64,000 nucleotides of DNA from NCBI GenBank assembly GCA_002286855.1, contig NRSV01000005.1, positions 1 through 64,000 of the forward strand, written 5' to 3'. This DNA is from Bipolaris cookei. Taxonomy: Eukaryota > Ascomycota > Dothideomycetes > Pleosporales > Pleosporaceae. Below, piece after piece: positions 10,190 to 24,200 of this stretch. The notes beneath the pieces were generated by a model that saw only the letters and a list, made by a program, of their open reading frames with translations, searched no databases and was not told the DNA's origin. A program made the translations under genes and the position numbers. The number at the start of each line of letters is the position of its first letter. The stretch's first letter is position 1.

Positions 10190-12846
10190 ATGCCACAGCC
10201 ATTGCCCAGCAAGGAGCAAACGCTCTTCCGTTCGCTTGTCAAGTACTATGAGGGCAAGCTATACAAGAAGGGTAGGCTGCAGTGCAAGGGCAACGTATGG
10301 CATTGCTGACCCCGCTAGGCCTCAAGGCTGCCGAGCAGATCTTGAAGAAGCACCCCACCCATGGCGATACCCAAGCGATGAAGGCCCTGATCCTCAATTC
10401 CATAAACCAGGGTGAAGAAGCCTTTGCTCTCTGCAAAGAAGCCCTCCGCAATGACATGAAGTCGCATATCTGTTGGCATGTATACGGTTTACTATGGCGC
10501 TCGGTCAAGAACTACCCCGAAGCCATCAAGTCATACAAGATGGCTCTACGATTGGAGCCGGGCTCGTTGAACATTCTCCGCGACCTCGCCCTCCTGCAAT
10601 GCCAAGTCCGCGACTACGAGGGATACATTGAGAGTCGGCGCAAGATGATGCAAGAGCGACCACAATTGCGCCAGAACTGGACTGCTTTGGCCGTGGCTTA
10701 CCATCTGTCAGGCAATTTCGCCGAAGCAGAAAATATTCTCAAGACCTACGAGGAGACGCTGAAGCAGCCTCCGCCCAAATCCGACCTGGAGCATTCCGAA
10801 GCGACCTTGTACAAGAACATGATCATCTACGAATCTGGCGACGTGGAGCGTGCGCTGAAACATATAGATGAGGTGGTTAGGGTCAGTCTCGACCGACGCG
10901 CCGCATTGGAGTTGAGGGCGAAATACTTACTCGAACTTGGGCGTAAGGAGGAGGCTGAGAAGGCTTACCGGGTCCTGTTGACCAGAAACAACGAGTACCG
11001 GGGATACTTCGAGGGGCTAGAGAAGGCCTTGGGTCTGGATCGCTCCAAGGATGCCGATATTGAGAAACTGAACGAGCTGTATCAATCATTTGCCAGCAAG
11101 AACGAGCGCAACGATGCTGCAAGGCGCATACCGTTGGACTTCCTTCAGGGTGAGGCATTCAAGACACAAGTGGACCGGTACCTCCGACGGATGCTGGACA
11201 AGGGTGTGCCCTCAACCTTTCCAAATATCAAATCCCTCTACCGGGACGAGGAAAAGAAGGCAGTCATTGAGGAACTTGTGCTTGGCTATGCATCTCAGGA
11301 GAAGACCAACGGCTCTGCAGAAAACGGGAGCAATGGTGACACCACCGATCGATTCGAACAGTCTGTGCTGTACTTCCTCGCCCAGCACTACAACTACGTC
11401 CTAAGTCGTGATCTTGACAAGGCCATGGAATACATAGACAAGTTGATTAAGATGGATCCAAAGTCGGTTGACTATAGCCAGACCAAGGCACGGATCTACA
11501 AGCACGCCGGCGATGTCCAGAAAGCCTCAGAAACCATGAACCACGCAAGAGAGCTTGATGAGAGAGATCGATACATCAACACCAAGTGCGCCAAATATCA
11601 GCTACGAAACAATGAAAACGAGAATGCGCTTAACACAATGAGCAAATTCACCCGTAATGAGGCTGTAGGTGGACCACTCGGTGATCTCCACGATATGCAG
11701 TGTATGTGGTATTTGATTGAAGACGGAGAGGCATATCTGCGACAGGAGAAGTACGGTCTCGCACTGAAGCGCTTCACAGCCATCGCGGATATCTTCGATG
11801 TTTGGCATGAGGACCAATTCGATTTCCATAGCTTCTCACTACGAAAAGGACAGATCCGTGCCTACATTGACATGATCAGATGGGAGGACCACCTACGCGA
11901 TCACCCGTTCTTTACTAGGGCCGCCACCCAAGCAGTCGAACTGTATGTCCGGTTAGCAGACGACCCGAAGATGTCAAATGCGGATGAGCTCGAGCTGGAC
12001 AGGCTGGACCCTACAGAGCGCAAAAAGGCTGAGAAGAAGGCAAAGAAGGAGAGGGAAAAGGCTGAGAAGGCCGAAGCAGAACGGAAAGCAGCTGCAGCTG
12101 CAAAGGCAACAGCTAAGGGTGAAGATGGCGACACCAAGAAAGAAGACAATGATCCAAATGGCGAGAAGCTGCTTCAGACCAAGCAGCCTCTAGAAGATGC
12201 CCTACGGTTCCTACAGCCCATGCTCGAGTTGGCTCCGAAGAACATCAAGGCTCAGAATATGGGCTTCGAAGTCTATATCCGAAGAAGTATATTGTGATCC
12301 CTGCATGTTTTCTTCTCGATCTATGCTAACAGTCTATCAGACAAGTACCTCCTCGCCCTTAAGTGTCTACAAGCAGCACGTGAGATTGATTCCGAGAACC
12401 CCAAGCTACACGAACAGAGTGTGCGCTTCCGTCAAGCCAGTATGTCTAACAGGCCCATAACCATAGTGTGTTGCTAACAGCTATCAGTCAACAAACCCGT
12501 CGAGCCTCTTTCCTCTCAAGCATCAGAGGTCATCAAAGCCACTTTTACCACACCACCCGCCGATGCTGACCTCAACGCTTACAACAACGAGTTTTTGAAG
12601 AAGCACTCGGAGAGTGCATTGCATCTCCAATCCGGATACAATGTCCGTTACATTCTTGACAACAGCTCGAAGTCCCAAAATGAGCAGGACCTGCTAAAGA
12701 CACTTGATCTCCCAACCATCACGATTGATGAAGCAGAGGCTGGACTGACATTGCTCAATGAGTGGAAGAGCGAACAGGGAGTCAAGAATGACTACAGGGC
12801 TAAAGCTGCTAGTCGTTGGAGTGCAGCTGTTGTCTTCAAGAATTGA
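10190..12846 (+). CDS. nat1: NatA N-terminal acetyltransferase auxiliary subunit (Nat1/NAA15)
   Basis: Exons are 10190-10271, 10319-12286, 12341-12439 and 12488-12846, giving 835 residues, the size of yeast Nat1 (854). The N-terminus (LPSKEQTLFRSLVKYYEGK) and the succession of TPR helices (for example KKGLKAAEQILKKHPTHGD and YPEAIKSYKMALRLEP) are typical of this family. A Lys/Glu/Ala-rich charged segment lies near residues 590-650. Nat1/NAA15 is the ribosome-anchoring scaffold that holds and tunes the catalytic subunit Ard1/NAA10, which acetylates small N-terminal residues after Met removal. All three introns have consensus branch sites, and every junction restores a family-like frame. Confidence 0.94.
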
Positions 12847-13391
12847 GCTACAAGCTCTTTGATGAGTGTTGCGTCGAGACAAAGTAGGCGGATGGCTATG
12901 CCTTGTACATGATTACAAGCTTGGTAGATACGTATGCATTTGCATGGCACCAAACTGCCCGTAACAGAAGCAAGAATAAAAACAAACTAGATAACAGAAA
13001 TAGTGTCTAGTGTCACATGTTTGAAGAGAGTGGCAAGGAGGCGGATCGACGGTGCGTCATGCGCAAGCTTGTCCGGAACGGCGAGGCCTCCTGTTGTTGC
13101 CTGGACCAATCATGTGGCACGCAGTACGAAAACTGCCCGCTAAGGTTAGCTTCAGGCTGTGTGGGGAAATGTCACAGCTGTACACCCACGAAACACTTTC
13201 CCATGAATTCAACATTCTTGCTTTGTATGCTTCAACAGCGTACTCGGTAGTCTCATTGTTTTTGCCACGCCACCTGCGACCTCAACGCGTCTGTATGCAT
13301 CTTGCTGTCAGAACACCAACAGTGGTTTCTTGCGTCAGCAGTTCAGTTACCGTATTGACCGTATAACTCTCGGCTTGCATGCCAACCCCCG
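12847..13391. other. Intergenic region upstream of the Zn2Cys6 gene
   Basis: This is the 3' flank of nat1 and the upstream region of the zinc-cluster regulator. Short frames on the plus strand overlap each other in different registers without family resemblance. Confidence 0.45.
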
Positions 13392-15245
13392 ATGGCGACA
13401 AGGAGATCACACAACAAGACGAGGTTAGGATGTCACCAATGCAAAAGGAGACGGATAAAAGTAAGTACTTGTATTATCATGTACTATCATGTTTTCCATG
13501 TGAAGCCGAATGTGCTCAGTGCGCGCTAAATCATGTACATGCGTATATGCATACATGCACGACACCACATGTAGCGGGCGTTCATACACTCACAACCACA
13601 GCAGTACTGAGCATATAGGCAAGTGTTTGCAAAAAGGCGCATACTAGTAACTACCCGCGAAAGCCGCAAACAAGCACGGTCGTGAAAAGTACCGTGATCT
13701 GAGAGTATCTTTTCGAGGAAAAGATATTGGATGTCCTAATACTGACCGGTCCATCAGTGTGATACTAAGCATCCATCGTGCGCAAATTGCGACAAAAAGG
13801 GCGAAAAATGTAGCTTCTTGGCACTTGTACCGTCTTCACGTCTACTGACGAGCTCAACATCACCCAACCCTGAGCACCCGCAAAACGTGTCACCGTCGAC
13901 CAGACCTGAGACTCCAAAGCTTCAACCGACACCGGTATATTCTCCAACAAACCTCGCGGCTTTCAGCAATGAAGTAGCGCTTGCGACACAAACACCCCGT
14001 CAAACTGAGATATCACTAGAAAATTCAAGCCTTGACCATTCAACCTTTCAAACACAACTTTCTTCACATTCCACAGCCTTTTTAGATCTCAGCATACCAC
14101 AGTATCTTCGTCCTCACGATGCCTGGAAAGATATCCGGGAACTACTTCCCCCAACACTGCAAGAGCTTCTATGTCACTACGAATTCACCACTTCCCTTAC
14201 TCTCGCAAGCGACGATCCAGCAAAAGCAGCATGGCAGGCGTACATTCCTGAGATGGCACGTAGCCATGAATTCCTCACAAATTGTGTACTATCAGTCGCT
14301 TCACTGCATCTCGGTCGGCTTCACGAAAACAAGGAAGCCAAAAAGAAGATGAATACATTAGCGGCTGCACGGATGAACAAGGCTCTAACAAAGTACCGGG
14401 TTGAGTTGGAAAACATTACAGAGAGCAATGCTGCAGCACTCTTTGCTAGTTCAACATTCACAGCTGTATATCTTTTTCGCACATCAGCCATCGACATTGA
14501 GAACCTCTGTGCTTCAATCCCACCGGATGCGGCTACGCCGTCACCAGAGATAGTCGATAAGATGTTATCATGTGCATTGCGCACTATATGGGGACTCCGC
14601 GGTCCCCTAACAGTCCTTTTATCAGGATGGAGTTGGGTGGTGGGAAGTAAGATGCACCCAGTTACTGCACGCGAGTGGTGGCCGAAATACAATATCTCTG
14701 CAACACCGCGCGCAGTCTTGGAAGATGAAAGCCTACAGGAAGTTGAGAAATTATGGATGGAGGGGAAAGACCCCTTGGGACCGCACTGCGTCTACCTTTC
14801 TCAAGCACTACTCTACTTACGCCAAAGCTTCAACTTGATTAGTCAACTGACACTGCCCAAACGTTTCCCTCCAATGTCGGCAGTTCCATATTCGATCGAC
14901 GACAACACCATCTCTACCCTTACAGATCGCGGTGCAATCTTCGTCTGGGCGACTCGCATACCACGAGAGTTTATCAGCCTCGTCGAGTCCAAGAACACAC
15001 ATGCACTCGTCATTCTTGCACACTACGCCATTTTACCAGGCAGAGTCCGAAACGTATGGTGGCTCGAAGGGTTAGGTGCCGACATCGTTACAGCCGTGGC
15101 AATGGCTCTCGGTCGCGAAAACTGGGGCTTGATCGAGTGGCCCGCGGGCGTCGTCGGTGTAGATCTAGAGAATGTGTTTCGGGTGGAAAGACGCAAGGAC
15201 AAGTTGGAAGGCAGTCCGTGTGAAATGCACATGGATGTCATATGA
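13392..15245 (+). CDS. Zn2Cys6 transcription factor (Upc2-like middle domain)
   Basis: Exons are 13392-13460 and 13758-15245, giving 518 residues. The six zinc-cluster cysteines fall at 14, 17, 24, 31, 34 and 41, an exact C-x2-C-x6-C-x6-C-x2-C-x6-C spacing. The intron cuts the cluster between Lys23 and Cys24. The start chosen is ATG 13392; an ATG at 13379 is out of frame with the zinc cluster. The rest matches the fungal-specific regulator fold found in Upc2-like sterol-uptake regulators, notably the segment around HALVILAHYAILPGRV. The protein should bind DNA in the nucleus, but its targets cannot be told. The 297-nt intron is much longer than others in the window. Confidence 0.88.
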
Positions 15246-15693
15246 GCTGGTTTTTACCTAGGGAGACCCTACTATATATCTACCGTTTAGAAAAACTGAG
15301 ACTACTACAGGTGATACCTAGCGTACAGTGCCACCACTCCTCACTCACTTGCTTGACAACACCATCCATGTCCATATCCCACATCACACCCATTACTACT
15401 ATACCCACCTATCCCCTCACAATCCACTCACCCAAACAAACCCGACCTCCATATCCCTACTAGCCCAGTACGCTGTCCTCCGCTAACACAGCATATGCGA
15501 CTCGCCAAATCCCCCCCGCTTCATCTGTGCTACCCATCTGACATGCCGGCATGCAACTCCTCACATCGCACATATCTTAAACACGGGTCAAGCGAATAGA
15601 ATGTCTAAACGCGGGAAATATGGGGCCTCGTGGGTATGTTGTGCGAGGGTGCCCGCTGTTCCAGGAGTGATACACGACGTGCTTGTGGTGGTT

Positions 15694-15705
15694 GGGGGGG
15701 GGGGG
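15694..15705. repeat. Poly-G run
   Basis: A run of 12 G residues lies shortly downstream of the Zn2Cys6 gene. Runs like this are prone to length error in assemblies. Confidence 0.85.
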
Positions 15706-17985
15706 CGTGTGATGTATGGATGAGGAGTTTTTGTTGTTTGGTATTGCCGGGTGAGTAGAGATGAAGGGGGCAAAGATATGGTATTAAGGAGGAGGACGGG
15801 AACTGTAGATGAATGGACAGAAGGTATTTTGTTGGGGGAGTCGCAGATGAGTTTCTAACAGAACTGTAGCTTTCCGACTTTGGTCGTTTGGGAAGGAGTA
15901 TACGTAAAGCGGAGTCCGAAGAATCGCAAAACTTCACTCCTAATAGAGACAAAAGTACGATGCGTACGTAGAAGATGGGGGCTCAGTTAGACCGCTTCCG
16001 TACTAACAGCGCTTTCGGTATTTTTTCTTCTCTTTGCTTTTTTTTCTGCTAATGCAAATGCGCCCCAGAAATTATAGCTGTGGAGATAAAAAGAAACACG
16101 TACGTGGTGAGAATTGCGCAATGCGGCTAAGCCATGGGCGATGCAAGCACTACCTGTACCCATGCGCGCCCTTAGTGCACGGGAAAGAAGAAGAAAAGAA
16201 GAAAAACATAATCAAGCCACCAGCGCTTGCTGCGGGTTGTGGGCGGGGCTGTGTGGAGATGTGCGCAAGATGTTCTTGTCAGCAGCTCTTTTTTCGGTTC
16301 AGCTCAGGCGTTCAGCTCAGGCGTTCAGTCTGCGTTAGTGTCTCGGCTTCGGGCTTTATAAGTCTTGATCTTTTTTTATAATGTAGATGGTATTTACGGC
16401 GATTGGTGGGCTGGTGGAATTTGCTGAGTGGAGAATGCGCAGTGTTGGTGTACTTGTTGTTGGCATGGGCGTGATGAGACACTCTACGTACATCACGTGC
16501 TCGGTTTTTTAGTACATTTTGGTTATGAAGGAAGACGCACGGAAGCTGGAATTAGCGAATAAATGAGTGTAGTTTATGGGGGCCGTTGTTTGGTTTGCGT
16601 GTTGGAATATGTTCACTTGATAAAATTTATGATAACTTCTTGGAAAAATCACTGTCACTGTCTGGACTTGGTATATGTGTACTGATCTACTTATGAACTT
16701 AAGTCTCTATTTTAATAATATTGCCACGGTTTTGTAACAGTTTTTAACACAAACAACGCGGGTGATGGGTTCTGTGAATTCTAAATCCCACGGATGGCGG
16801 TTGTAACATGAATCCAATCATCAAGCAACGTATCTAGTAGAAGTAATCCAGAAAAAATCGGGCATCCAAAAGTTACAACATATTTTTTTTTCTGAAAATA
16901 TGTAACTAGTAGTAGAAATATCGGCCTCTTGTAAGGGCAGTGAATCATGTATTCTACTGTTATCTTCCGCCCTCAGCAACGAAGCCACAGTCGCATAGGA
17001 CAACCACGCTCACTACCAGAAAAACTGGTCACGCAATACATGTAGATAAGATCAGATGACTATAAAAGATAGCAACTATACAACTATGTGTTGTTTGATA
17101 ACGAAGAGAGCCACTGAGGGTGTCCCAACCATGACCAGTGTCGACTGAGATTCCAAATGTGACAGAAACTCTATATCGCCTCTAAATCTATGCACAAGAA
17201 AGACACGTATCACCGCATTGGAAAACCTACCTAACTTACTTCAAATTACCGTAAACAGAATACCGAGCAAGTCGAACAACCTAGTATTTTCTATATGCAA
17301 GAGCGACCAGGACTTACACACATACCCTGAGATCCACATCTCCACATCCTCAATTCCCGAATCTACTCAACCAGCTCATACCTCATCCTCAACAACCCCT
17401 TTCTCCCCACCCAGGCACCTCGCTCATCTTTCCTCAGCTAAATATACTACTTCATCTAGCCTCACTACCACGCCGATCCGCACTCCGTCGTGTATGCGCG
17501 ACCGCAATACGATATGCAGGTACTGCCCCACCTCCTTTGTATCTCGAAGATGTCAACCATCCGTGTGGGGCAAACCCAGGGCAAAGCATGTGGGAAGGAT
17601 ACGAAGCTTCGGTGTGGCAAAAAACACTAAAGACCATCTCCCTCTCTCGAAAAAAGGCAGGTTACGCGAGGAGCGGAAGCATGACTTCGCAACTACTGTG
17701 TATTGTAACAAAGCGCCTATTTGGTAACGTCCAAGGGTGTATAGGGGTAAAAGACCGTTTGTGAGTACGTACGTCTATATCGAAGTACATCCACATCCAC
17801 GTGCGCAAGTCTATCAAGTAATTAATTCAGGTACTCAGAAAGCAAGAAAATAAGAAGGCGGGCGGAACGCGGCGGATGGATGAGGATAGGCGTATATATC
17901 ATGCCGTTGCGGTACAACGGCCTTATTAACTTATGCAATTCACACTCACCTGAAACATTATATGCGAAATCGATGCAATCTTCAA

Positions 17986-18005
17986 ATCGCGATCGCGATC
18001 GCGAT
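17986..18005. repeat. Palindromic ATCGCG repeat
   Basis: ATCGCG is repeated three times plus AT over 20 bp. The tract is its own reverse complement, so it can form a perfect hairpin. Confidence 0.85.
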
Positions 18006-18067
18006 CACTAAGGTGAAAACTTCTGTGCGTCGTCTTGGGGCCGGCTGGGCGCAGCGAACGTCGACGG

Positions 18068-18092
18068 CAACAACAACAACAACAACAACAAC
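18068..18092. repeat. (CAA)n microsatellite
   Basis: This is a tract of about eight CAA units inside the gene desert. Confidence 0.9.
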
Positions 18093-19120
18093 GCAACAAC
18101 GATTTGTCTTGGGGCTAAGGCTTGACAAGGCTGGTTCCCACCGTATCGCACCGCAAGTTCCAAAAAAGGCTGAGAAGCGGAAAATCAAGACAATGCAGAA
18201 CAAGAGCCGAATAACAACGCCTTTGCAAATTTTCGTAAGTCGGATCGCACGGTTGGGTATGTGATATTTTGAGACCGTACAAGAAGAAAGAAAAAAAAGT
18301 GCCTCACGTGGTAGGTACGTATGTATTCATCAATGTCAATCCTTTGGGAAAACTATGCACATGCATCCCTCTGGGCCCATCTGTATGGTGGACTAAACAA
18401 GCAAGACAGACAGACAGACAGGTACAGAGAGAGAGATGGACAGCAAGCATCTGTACACATGACAATCAAGCTCTCGGAATACCGAAACCGTAGCCGGATA
18501 AAACTTACGCCTAACATCAACTCAAATTACAGCCTCAATCACTATATAGAACGTATGAGTTCTGTAGAATATTGATTGTTTAAGTGTTCTGAATATCTAG
18601 GGAACTAAGTAGTGCATGGTGTTAACTTGATTGCGTAGTTGCACTGTTGTGGTAGGGCTCTCGGTCAACTGGGGAAACCGGATTACCAAGACCGAGCGGG
18701 ATAGTCCTAGCCCTCCAAAACGAACCACCTTTACTACGAAATATCATCACTACTGTAATATCATCTCACACAAAAATTCGACAAGATGAACACGCCTAAC
18801 TCCGCACTTAGTATATCAAAGTATGTGTTAATTAAATATTACCACTGGTGTTACAGTAGCAACAAAAGCTTCAAGCAAGCTTCATATGTACCGTCGGCGC
18901 AGGACGATTTTATTCCCGATTCCACCAGTTAACTGAGAAGGGGGGGGTTGCAATTTTCTAATCCGGCTATTTCGATCTCCCGAAAGCCGAGAAAAAGACT
19001 ATACTAGACAAGGATCCGCATCCTGAAATAACCCCTAACCACTTTCGAGAAAATCACAGAGAAACACGAGATAACAAACCCAACACCAGAATACGAACAG
19101 TCTCAAAATAGGCAAGAGAG

Positions 19121-19124
<4 letters not shown>

Positions 19125-19172
<48 letters not shown>
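19125..19172. repeat. (GA)24 microsatellite
   Basis: A perfect 48-bp GA tract. It makes artificial Ser-Leu or Glu-Arg frames on either strand, which should not be called genes. Confidence 0.95.
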
Positions 19173-19176
<4 letters not shown>

Positions 19177-19744
19177 CGCACACGCCCAAGCGGGCACCCG
19201 TTTATGTCGCAACCATCTCCCCGAAAAAGCCCGCGCAGATGAAAAATAGGGCAATAACCCTGTTAGTTAATCTGCCCATGGTACACGCAAACAACAGCAA
19301 ACACCAGCAAAACGCATCATTATCAGCAAGTAAATTACTAGCGGTGTACACTCCCTCTCACCATCCTCATCTCTCATCCCGCACTTCGTAACTGCATCAA
19401 ACCCCCTAAAGCCCCCGACCGCCGCCCTAACTACTAACGTACTAGACGCATGCGCATGCGCGTGTGCGTATGGTGAGATCTCGCTGATCCTCCTCTCCTT
19501 CCCGTTCACAGCTGCCGCTAAACAAGGTACAAGCGTCCTTTTTCCTTCCTTGCCTTGCTCTTACGCATCTTACATACACAGCCTTAAATCATTGTGCTTA
19601 TGCTGGTCTGAGCGTTTCGAGCCAGTCCGCAAGCCGGCAAGCTAGCAAGCTCAGCCCAGAGACATACGTTGCTAGCACCGTTTTTTTTGATAGAAGGAAG
19701 AAAGGAAAAGTATCTGTGCGCCCTCCTGTAAGGATTTGGGGGGG

Positions 19745-19748
<4 letters not shown>

Positions 19749-19805
<57 letters not shown>
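19749..19805. repeat. (GA)n microsatellite, second copy
   Basis: A perfect GA tract of about 57 bp in the same orientation as the one about 600 bp upstream. It is preceded by a short poly-G run (19739-19746). Long purine/pyrimidine tracts of this kind can adopt triplex (H-DNA) structures. Confidence 0.95.
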
Positions 19806-19808
<3 letters not shown>

Positions 19809-21206
19809 TACAGACAGGGTCCCATGAGTCGGACAAGCACACAGACAGACAGCCAAACTTCGCGAAGGGATGAGAGCGACGGGTTAGATTTAGCGTTATA
19901 CATATGCTAACTTAGCATAGTTGTGGTCAGGTGGGAAATTTTAAGATTTCTCCGGTACATACGTACAGCCTGGAGTTTGAGTCGTGTGCTTGCTCACAAA
20001 CTGGGTGTGGCGGGGAGTTTTTTTTTCTCTTTTTCTTTAGATGGTAATGGACATGGGGTAGTTGCAAAAGGGAAGAGGAAGATGGTTGAGCTTCTGTTTG
20101 TTCTAGAAAAAGGTGGATTATGTCACAAGGGTAAGGGGAGGGCATGTGTTGGTGCGTGTTCTGTACGTCACTTACGTAGTTTGGGAGTGACAATGATGGA
20201 AATTTGGTGGAAATTGGGCGTGGAAACTTGGCTAGGTGTCAAAAAGGCTTGTATTTTTTTTCCTTTTCCCCTCTCTTTCTTCTCCTTGTTTCGTTACTGC
20301 GGAATCGACCTACTTACTATGGATGAAGGGGGTTAGGGCAGAGGAGAGGGGGACAGTGCTTGAGTTTCGCAAGGATGGCTGATTATGGATAGCAAGTAAC
20401 GTCAAACTGGTTTTCTAACTTTTGAGAAGTTCACGATACAAGGACCACACTAGGGCGGGATTTCCTCTCGAGTCGCAAAAAAAGGGAGGGTCAATGTGTT
20501 GTTTCGAGAAACGGGATTGCCCTCAGGATTTGTGTCATGCCACATCATCTCCCTTTCTGTTATGAGACTCGTTCGTTCCTTTTTGGGGAGGGATCGGTAG
20601 TTGAAAGCAACCGAGCTTTTTGTTTTATCGTTGGAACTCACACGATGTACAAACAGGATAGGTTTCACGGCAGTTGGGGTTGATGGGACCTCAAAAAGAC
20701 AAAATAGAAAAGGTGAAGCGGTAAATTCCCTCAGCAAATAGCGCAAACACGGTCAAGGACCACCTATGATTTTGTCCAAACCGGCCCTATTATGCTGAAC
20801 AACAACCCCCCGGGTCTCCATTAGGCTTAGAGCCTTATTGAACAGCAACGCTTTAAACGCCCCATCTATACGGAAGCCTGTTTTTTTTTGGCTGTACACG
20901 AATGTGCTGCACACCGGACTGTCAGGTACCGAAGAACAACAGACATAGCGTTCTAACCTAAACGCGTTGCATTATCTGTCTCCCTCCTGAAATGTCATCA
21001 CCCAACGCATAGCCTGACTGACCGCTTTACTGTCGTGACTTGACAATTAACAGCCCGTCTACTAGAATCGCCGTAAAAAAAGCCATGCCTGTGACATTGT
21101 TATTGCCTTGAGACACCGACCTCACTCCTTATTGGAGTCTTCTCCGCGACTCGTGTCTCATACTTCTCGATTAGGTTAATTGAACTGAAATGCAAGGCAA
21201 GGCAGA

Positions 21207-21258
21207 GCGCGCGCGTATGTGTGTGTATGCGTGTACGTGCACGGTGTGTGTGTGTGTT
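21207..21258. repeat. GC/GT-rich alternating purine-pyrimidine tract
   Basis: An imperfect run of GC and GT dinucleotides with short interruptions. Alternating purine-pyrimidine sequence is a candidate for Z-DNA. Confidence 0.75.
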
Positions 21259-24200
21259 GCTGCCCACCGCATCTTTTCGTCTTCATCGGCGCGAATAGAG
21301 CGAGAGAAAAAGGGAGCGCGCAGGAAAATCACTGGTAGTCGGTGCGATTTCTACAAGTGATCGACCTGGGGCTGGACAGTAGTTGTACAGTAATCCACTA
21401 CGTAGGGCGTTGAATGGTTTAGGATGCGCCAAGTTTGTGATCGCTAGCCCTGATGATCAGATTCACAGCTAGCATGTGTGTGTACGTGTACCTTCTTTTC
21501 CGAGTCCGTGTCCGTGTTGTTGTATTTGTGTGGTGGAATATGCCGGAGCGACAACGGTACGGAGCAAATCAATCGAACGGAAGGGCCGGATTTGCAGGTG
21601 GTACGACTCGGACCATCGGACCAGTGACGATTGTGCGCTCGTTTGAGCGACTGAGAGACAATCGGAACTCGGTCCTGTAGGTTGCGCCGAAATGGCCGAC
21701 ACGGCGGTTGGGAGAGGGAAAGGAGCGGAAGTGTCACCGGGTTGTCCTGGCTTTAGGTATAGGGGGCTTCTGTCGCGTTTCACCTGGAAAGATCCCGTGA
21801 CAGGGTATGCACGTCGACTATTGCGCATTCCGTAAAGTACAGAAGAAGTCGAAGTGCTTGTGCATTATGATTGTGTGCGCGTGCCCCTCTCTGGACATGG
21901 ATGTCGACTACATGTGTTTGAAGTGCGTCGAGGCGGGTTTGTATTCGGTGCGACGCGCAGACAGACGGCACAGGAGAGGCGACAAGATTTGCTACATGCA
22001 CCTTCTGCTGGCATGTGTATTTATTTTTATTCCTGGATAACGTCATGTACGATTCCCATGTGGGATGCGAGATCAGAGCCAAAGAAGGGTGAGCGACATG
22101 TCAGACTGCCCGCTGGCTCAACCCCCGCGTGGAGGGAACGGCATAAGACATTTCCTCAGCCCTACAACGTTCGCGACCATCAGATCAGTAAGCCCTTGCG
22201 CGAGCAACCGTCCGTGGAGTAGGCAGCAGGTCCCCCCCCGGTCAATCAATCGCTTTCGGCCCAATTTGAGTGCTGACCAACTACTCAAACGTGCCAACGT
22301 GGGAGCAATCCGGGGTAATAAAACGCACCCATGACAGTGTGTGGCAGTTATAGCAGTTCAACACGAAAGTCATTGCAACCCGACAAACGGCTCCAACAAC
22401 CGGCTCTGAAAAGCCGCTCGCTGGGCGATATGCAATGTTTCTTGCTACAATCAGGAGATGAGAAAAAAGAGGCCTGTTGGACCCGACAAGCTGTTTCCCC
22501 TCCGTGTTCGGGCTCCGGCGGCCCTGCGTGCATGCATGATAGGTACATGGAATGCGAGCCCATAGTTACAAATCGCCGACTATCTACCCAGCCCTAGGCT
22601 TGGGCTGGCACGAACCAAAAATGAAGGCTGCCAGGGGGTATCGCGCTTTGCCTCGTTAAGAAAGCGTTGCGGGAGTTCAGTGCGATACGCGCTGGCCCAA
22701 AGAGGCTTAGTGTCCTTTGTTTCCGTACAGGCCCTTTGAGCTTTTTCGTAGCTGGTCATTGGTCAGGTCGTTTGCACGTCGCTGGCCAGGCTAGCGTGGG
22801 AATTCAAGGCTGACCAGCGATGGCTGTCAAGTGGACTTGGACACATGCACATGGCTACATAGGTACTTATGCAGCGGGAATTGCCTCTGTACTTGGCGTA
22901 CACGGTACATGGCGGCTGGTGTGTACGGGATGCGTGCAAGACGGTGTAACGCTCGGTGTCATGTCAAAAGGTCCCCAAACTCAATCAGGCGGTGTCGAGA
23001 TCGTGAATCACTGCCAAGATGGAATTTTAGAAGGCGGAATTTCCGACAGAACGACCGTTGAAGGACAAGGCAGAGGGATGGATTGAGTGCTTAGCGGCTT
23101 GCGATAGTTACCGGCACTAGGGGACAGGGCCAAAGCTTCCATGGCTGCCGGTAGAGAGGTTTTGCAGCCCGGGCTATCATGTGTGTAAGTAAGCAGGTAT
23201 GTACGTATGTAAGCACGTCTGGCCAGCCACGCGCTTGGATCACCAACGACCAGGGAGGTATACAGACTGTGTGTACCGATGTATGTACATACAGTCTGGA
23301 TATGTACACATAGTGTACATACATAGCTGGCTGCAAGAGGCGGCACAAAACAGACTTTTGTTTGGATTCTGGCCAAAGGACATGCTGTATAATTCTCAGC
23401 GAACGAGGGCGACGAGAGCGACAAGGGACCAGCGACTTGTAAGTAGTGGCAGTCTGCCGCCCACCGCCTCAGGTGGGTGTCGTGGGTATCGTGGGGCACT
23501 GGGCTGGAGAGCGGTACGTATGATGAGTCTGGCAACCAGGAACAACCTCGTAAACAAGGCACGGTTGGGCCCGCGGATGATGCCTGCGCCACCACATCGC
23601 TGCACATTAACCAGCCCGTGCTGCGTCCAGCTGCGCCCCTCGGAGCCGGCTCCGTGCCGCGTGTTGCAGCCTCAAGTGACCGTGGCCGGTTCCCGAGTGC
23701 CCGTCAGGTCCTTGTGGCTGCCTCCATCTGTTTCTGGCATGTTTCGCGCAGACGGCGCTCTGCACACCCAACCGCTATTTCACACTTCAACTCCATCGTG
23801 GGGCCTTGCGGAACAGTCATCGCCCCCACGTTGATCCATCGTCGTGTGTGCGGATGCAAAGTGCGGCTGGTGGTTATTTTGCTCTACACCGAGTTTGCTA
23901 GGCACGTTCTAAATCAAAGCACCACATGTACTACTCCTACCACTACTGCTAGTACCACCTATCGTGTTGGCTTGGACGCTCCATGGCGCAGTCGCTGCCC
24001 CGCACCCAGAGGCTGAAAAGGCACGAGGAGCAAGCGAGCATTTCGCACCATGCTTCCACTTCAGGACCCGATCTGTTACGTGGTAGCATGTATCCAGACC
24101 TATTTGCGTCACCTTGGTCCAGAGACATCTTTCTACTTGCCTCTTGCTCCTCAGCTTGCTCGTGGCTACGCTGCACATACATGTGGTTACATCCGCCCCA

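Noticed and set aside
17218..17727. 169-codon Ser/Thr-rich frame
   Set aside because: It lacks a good ATG start and any motif; composition follows local low complexity.
19584..19910. Ser-Leu and Glu-Arg repeat proteins across the GA tract
   Set aside because: These are translations of a dinucleotide microsatellite, not genes.
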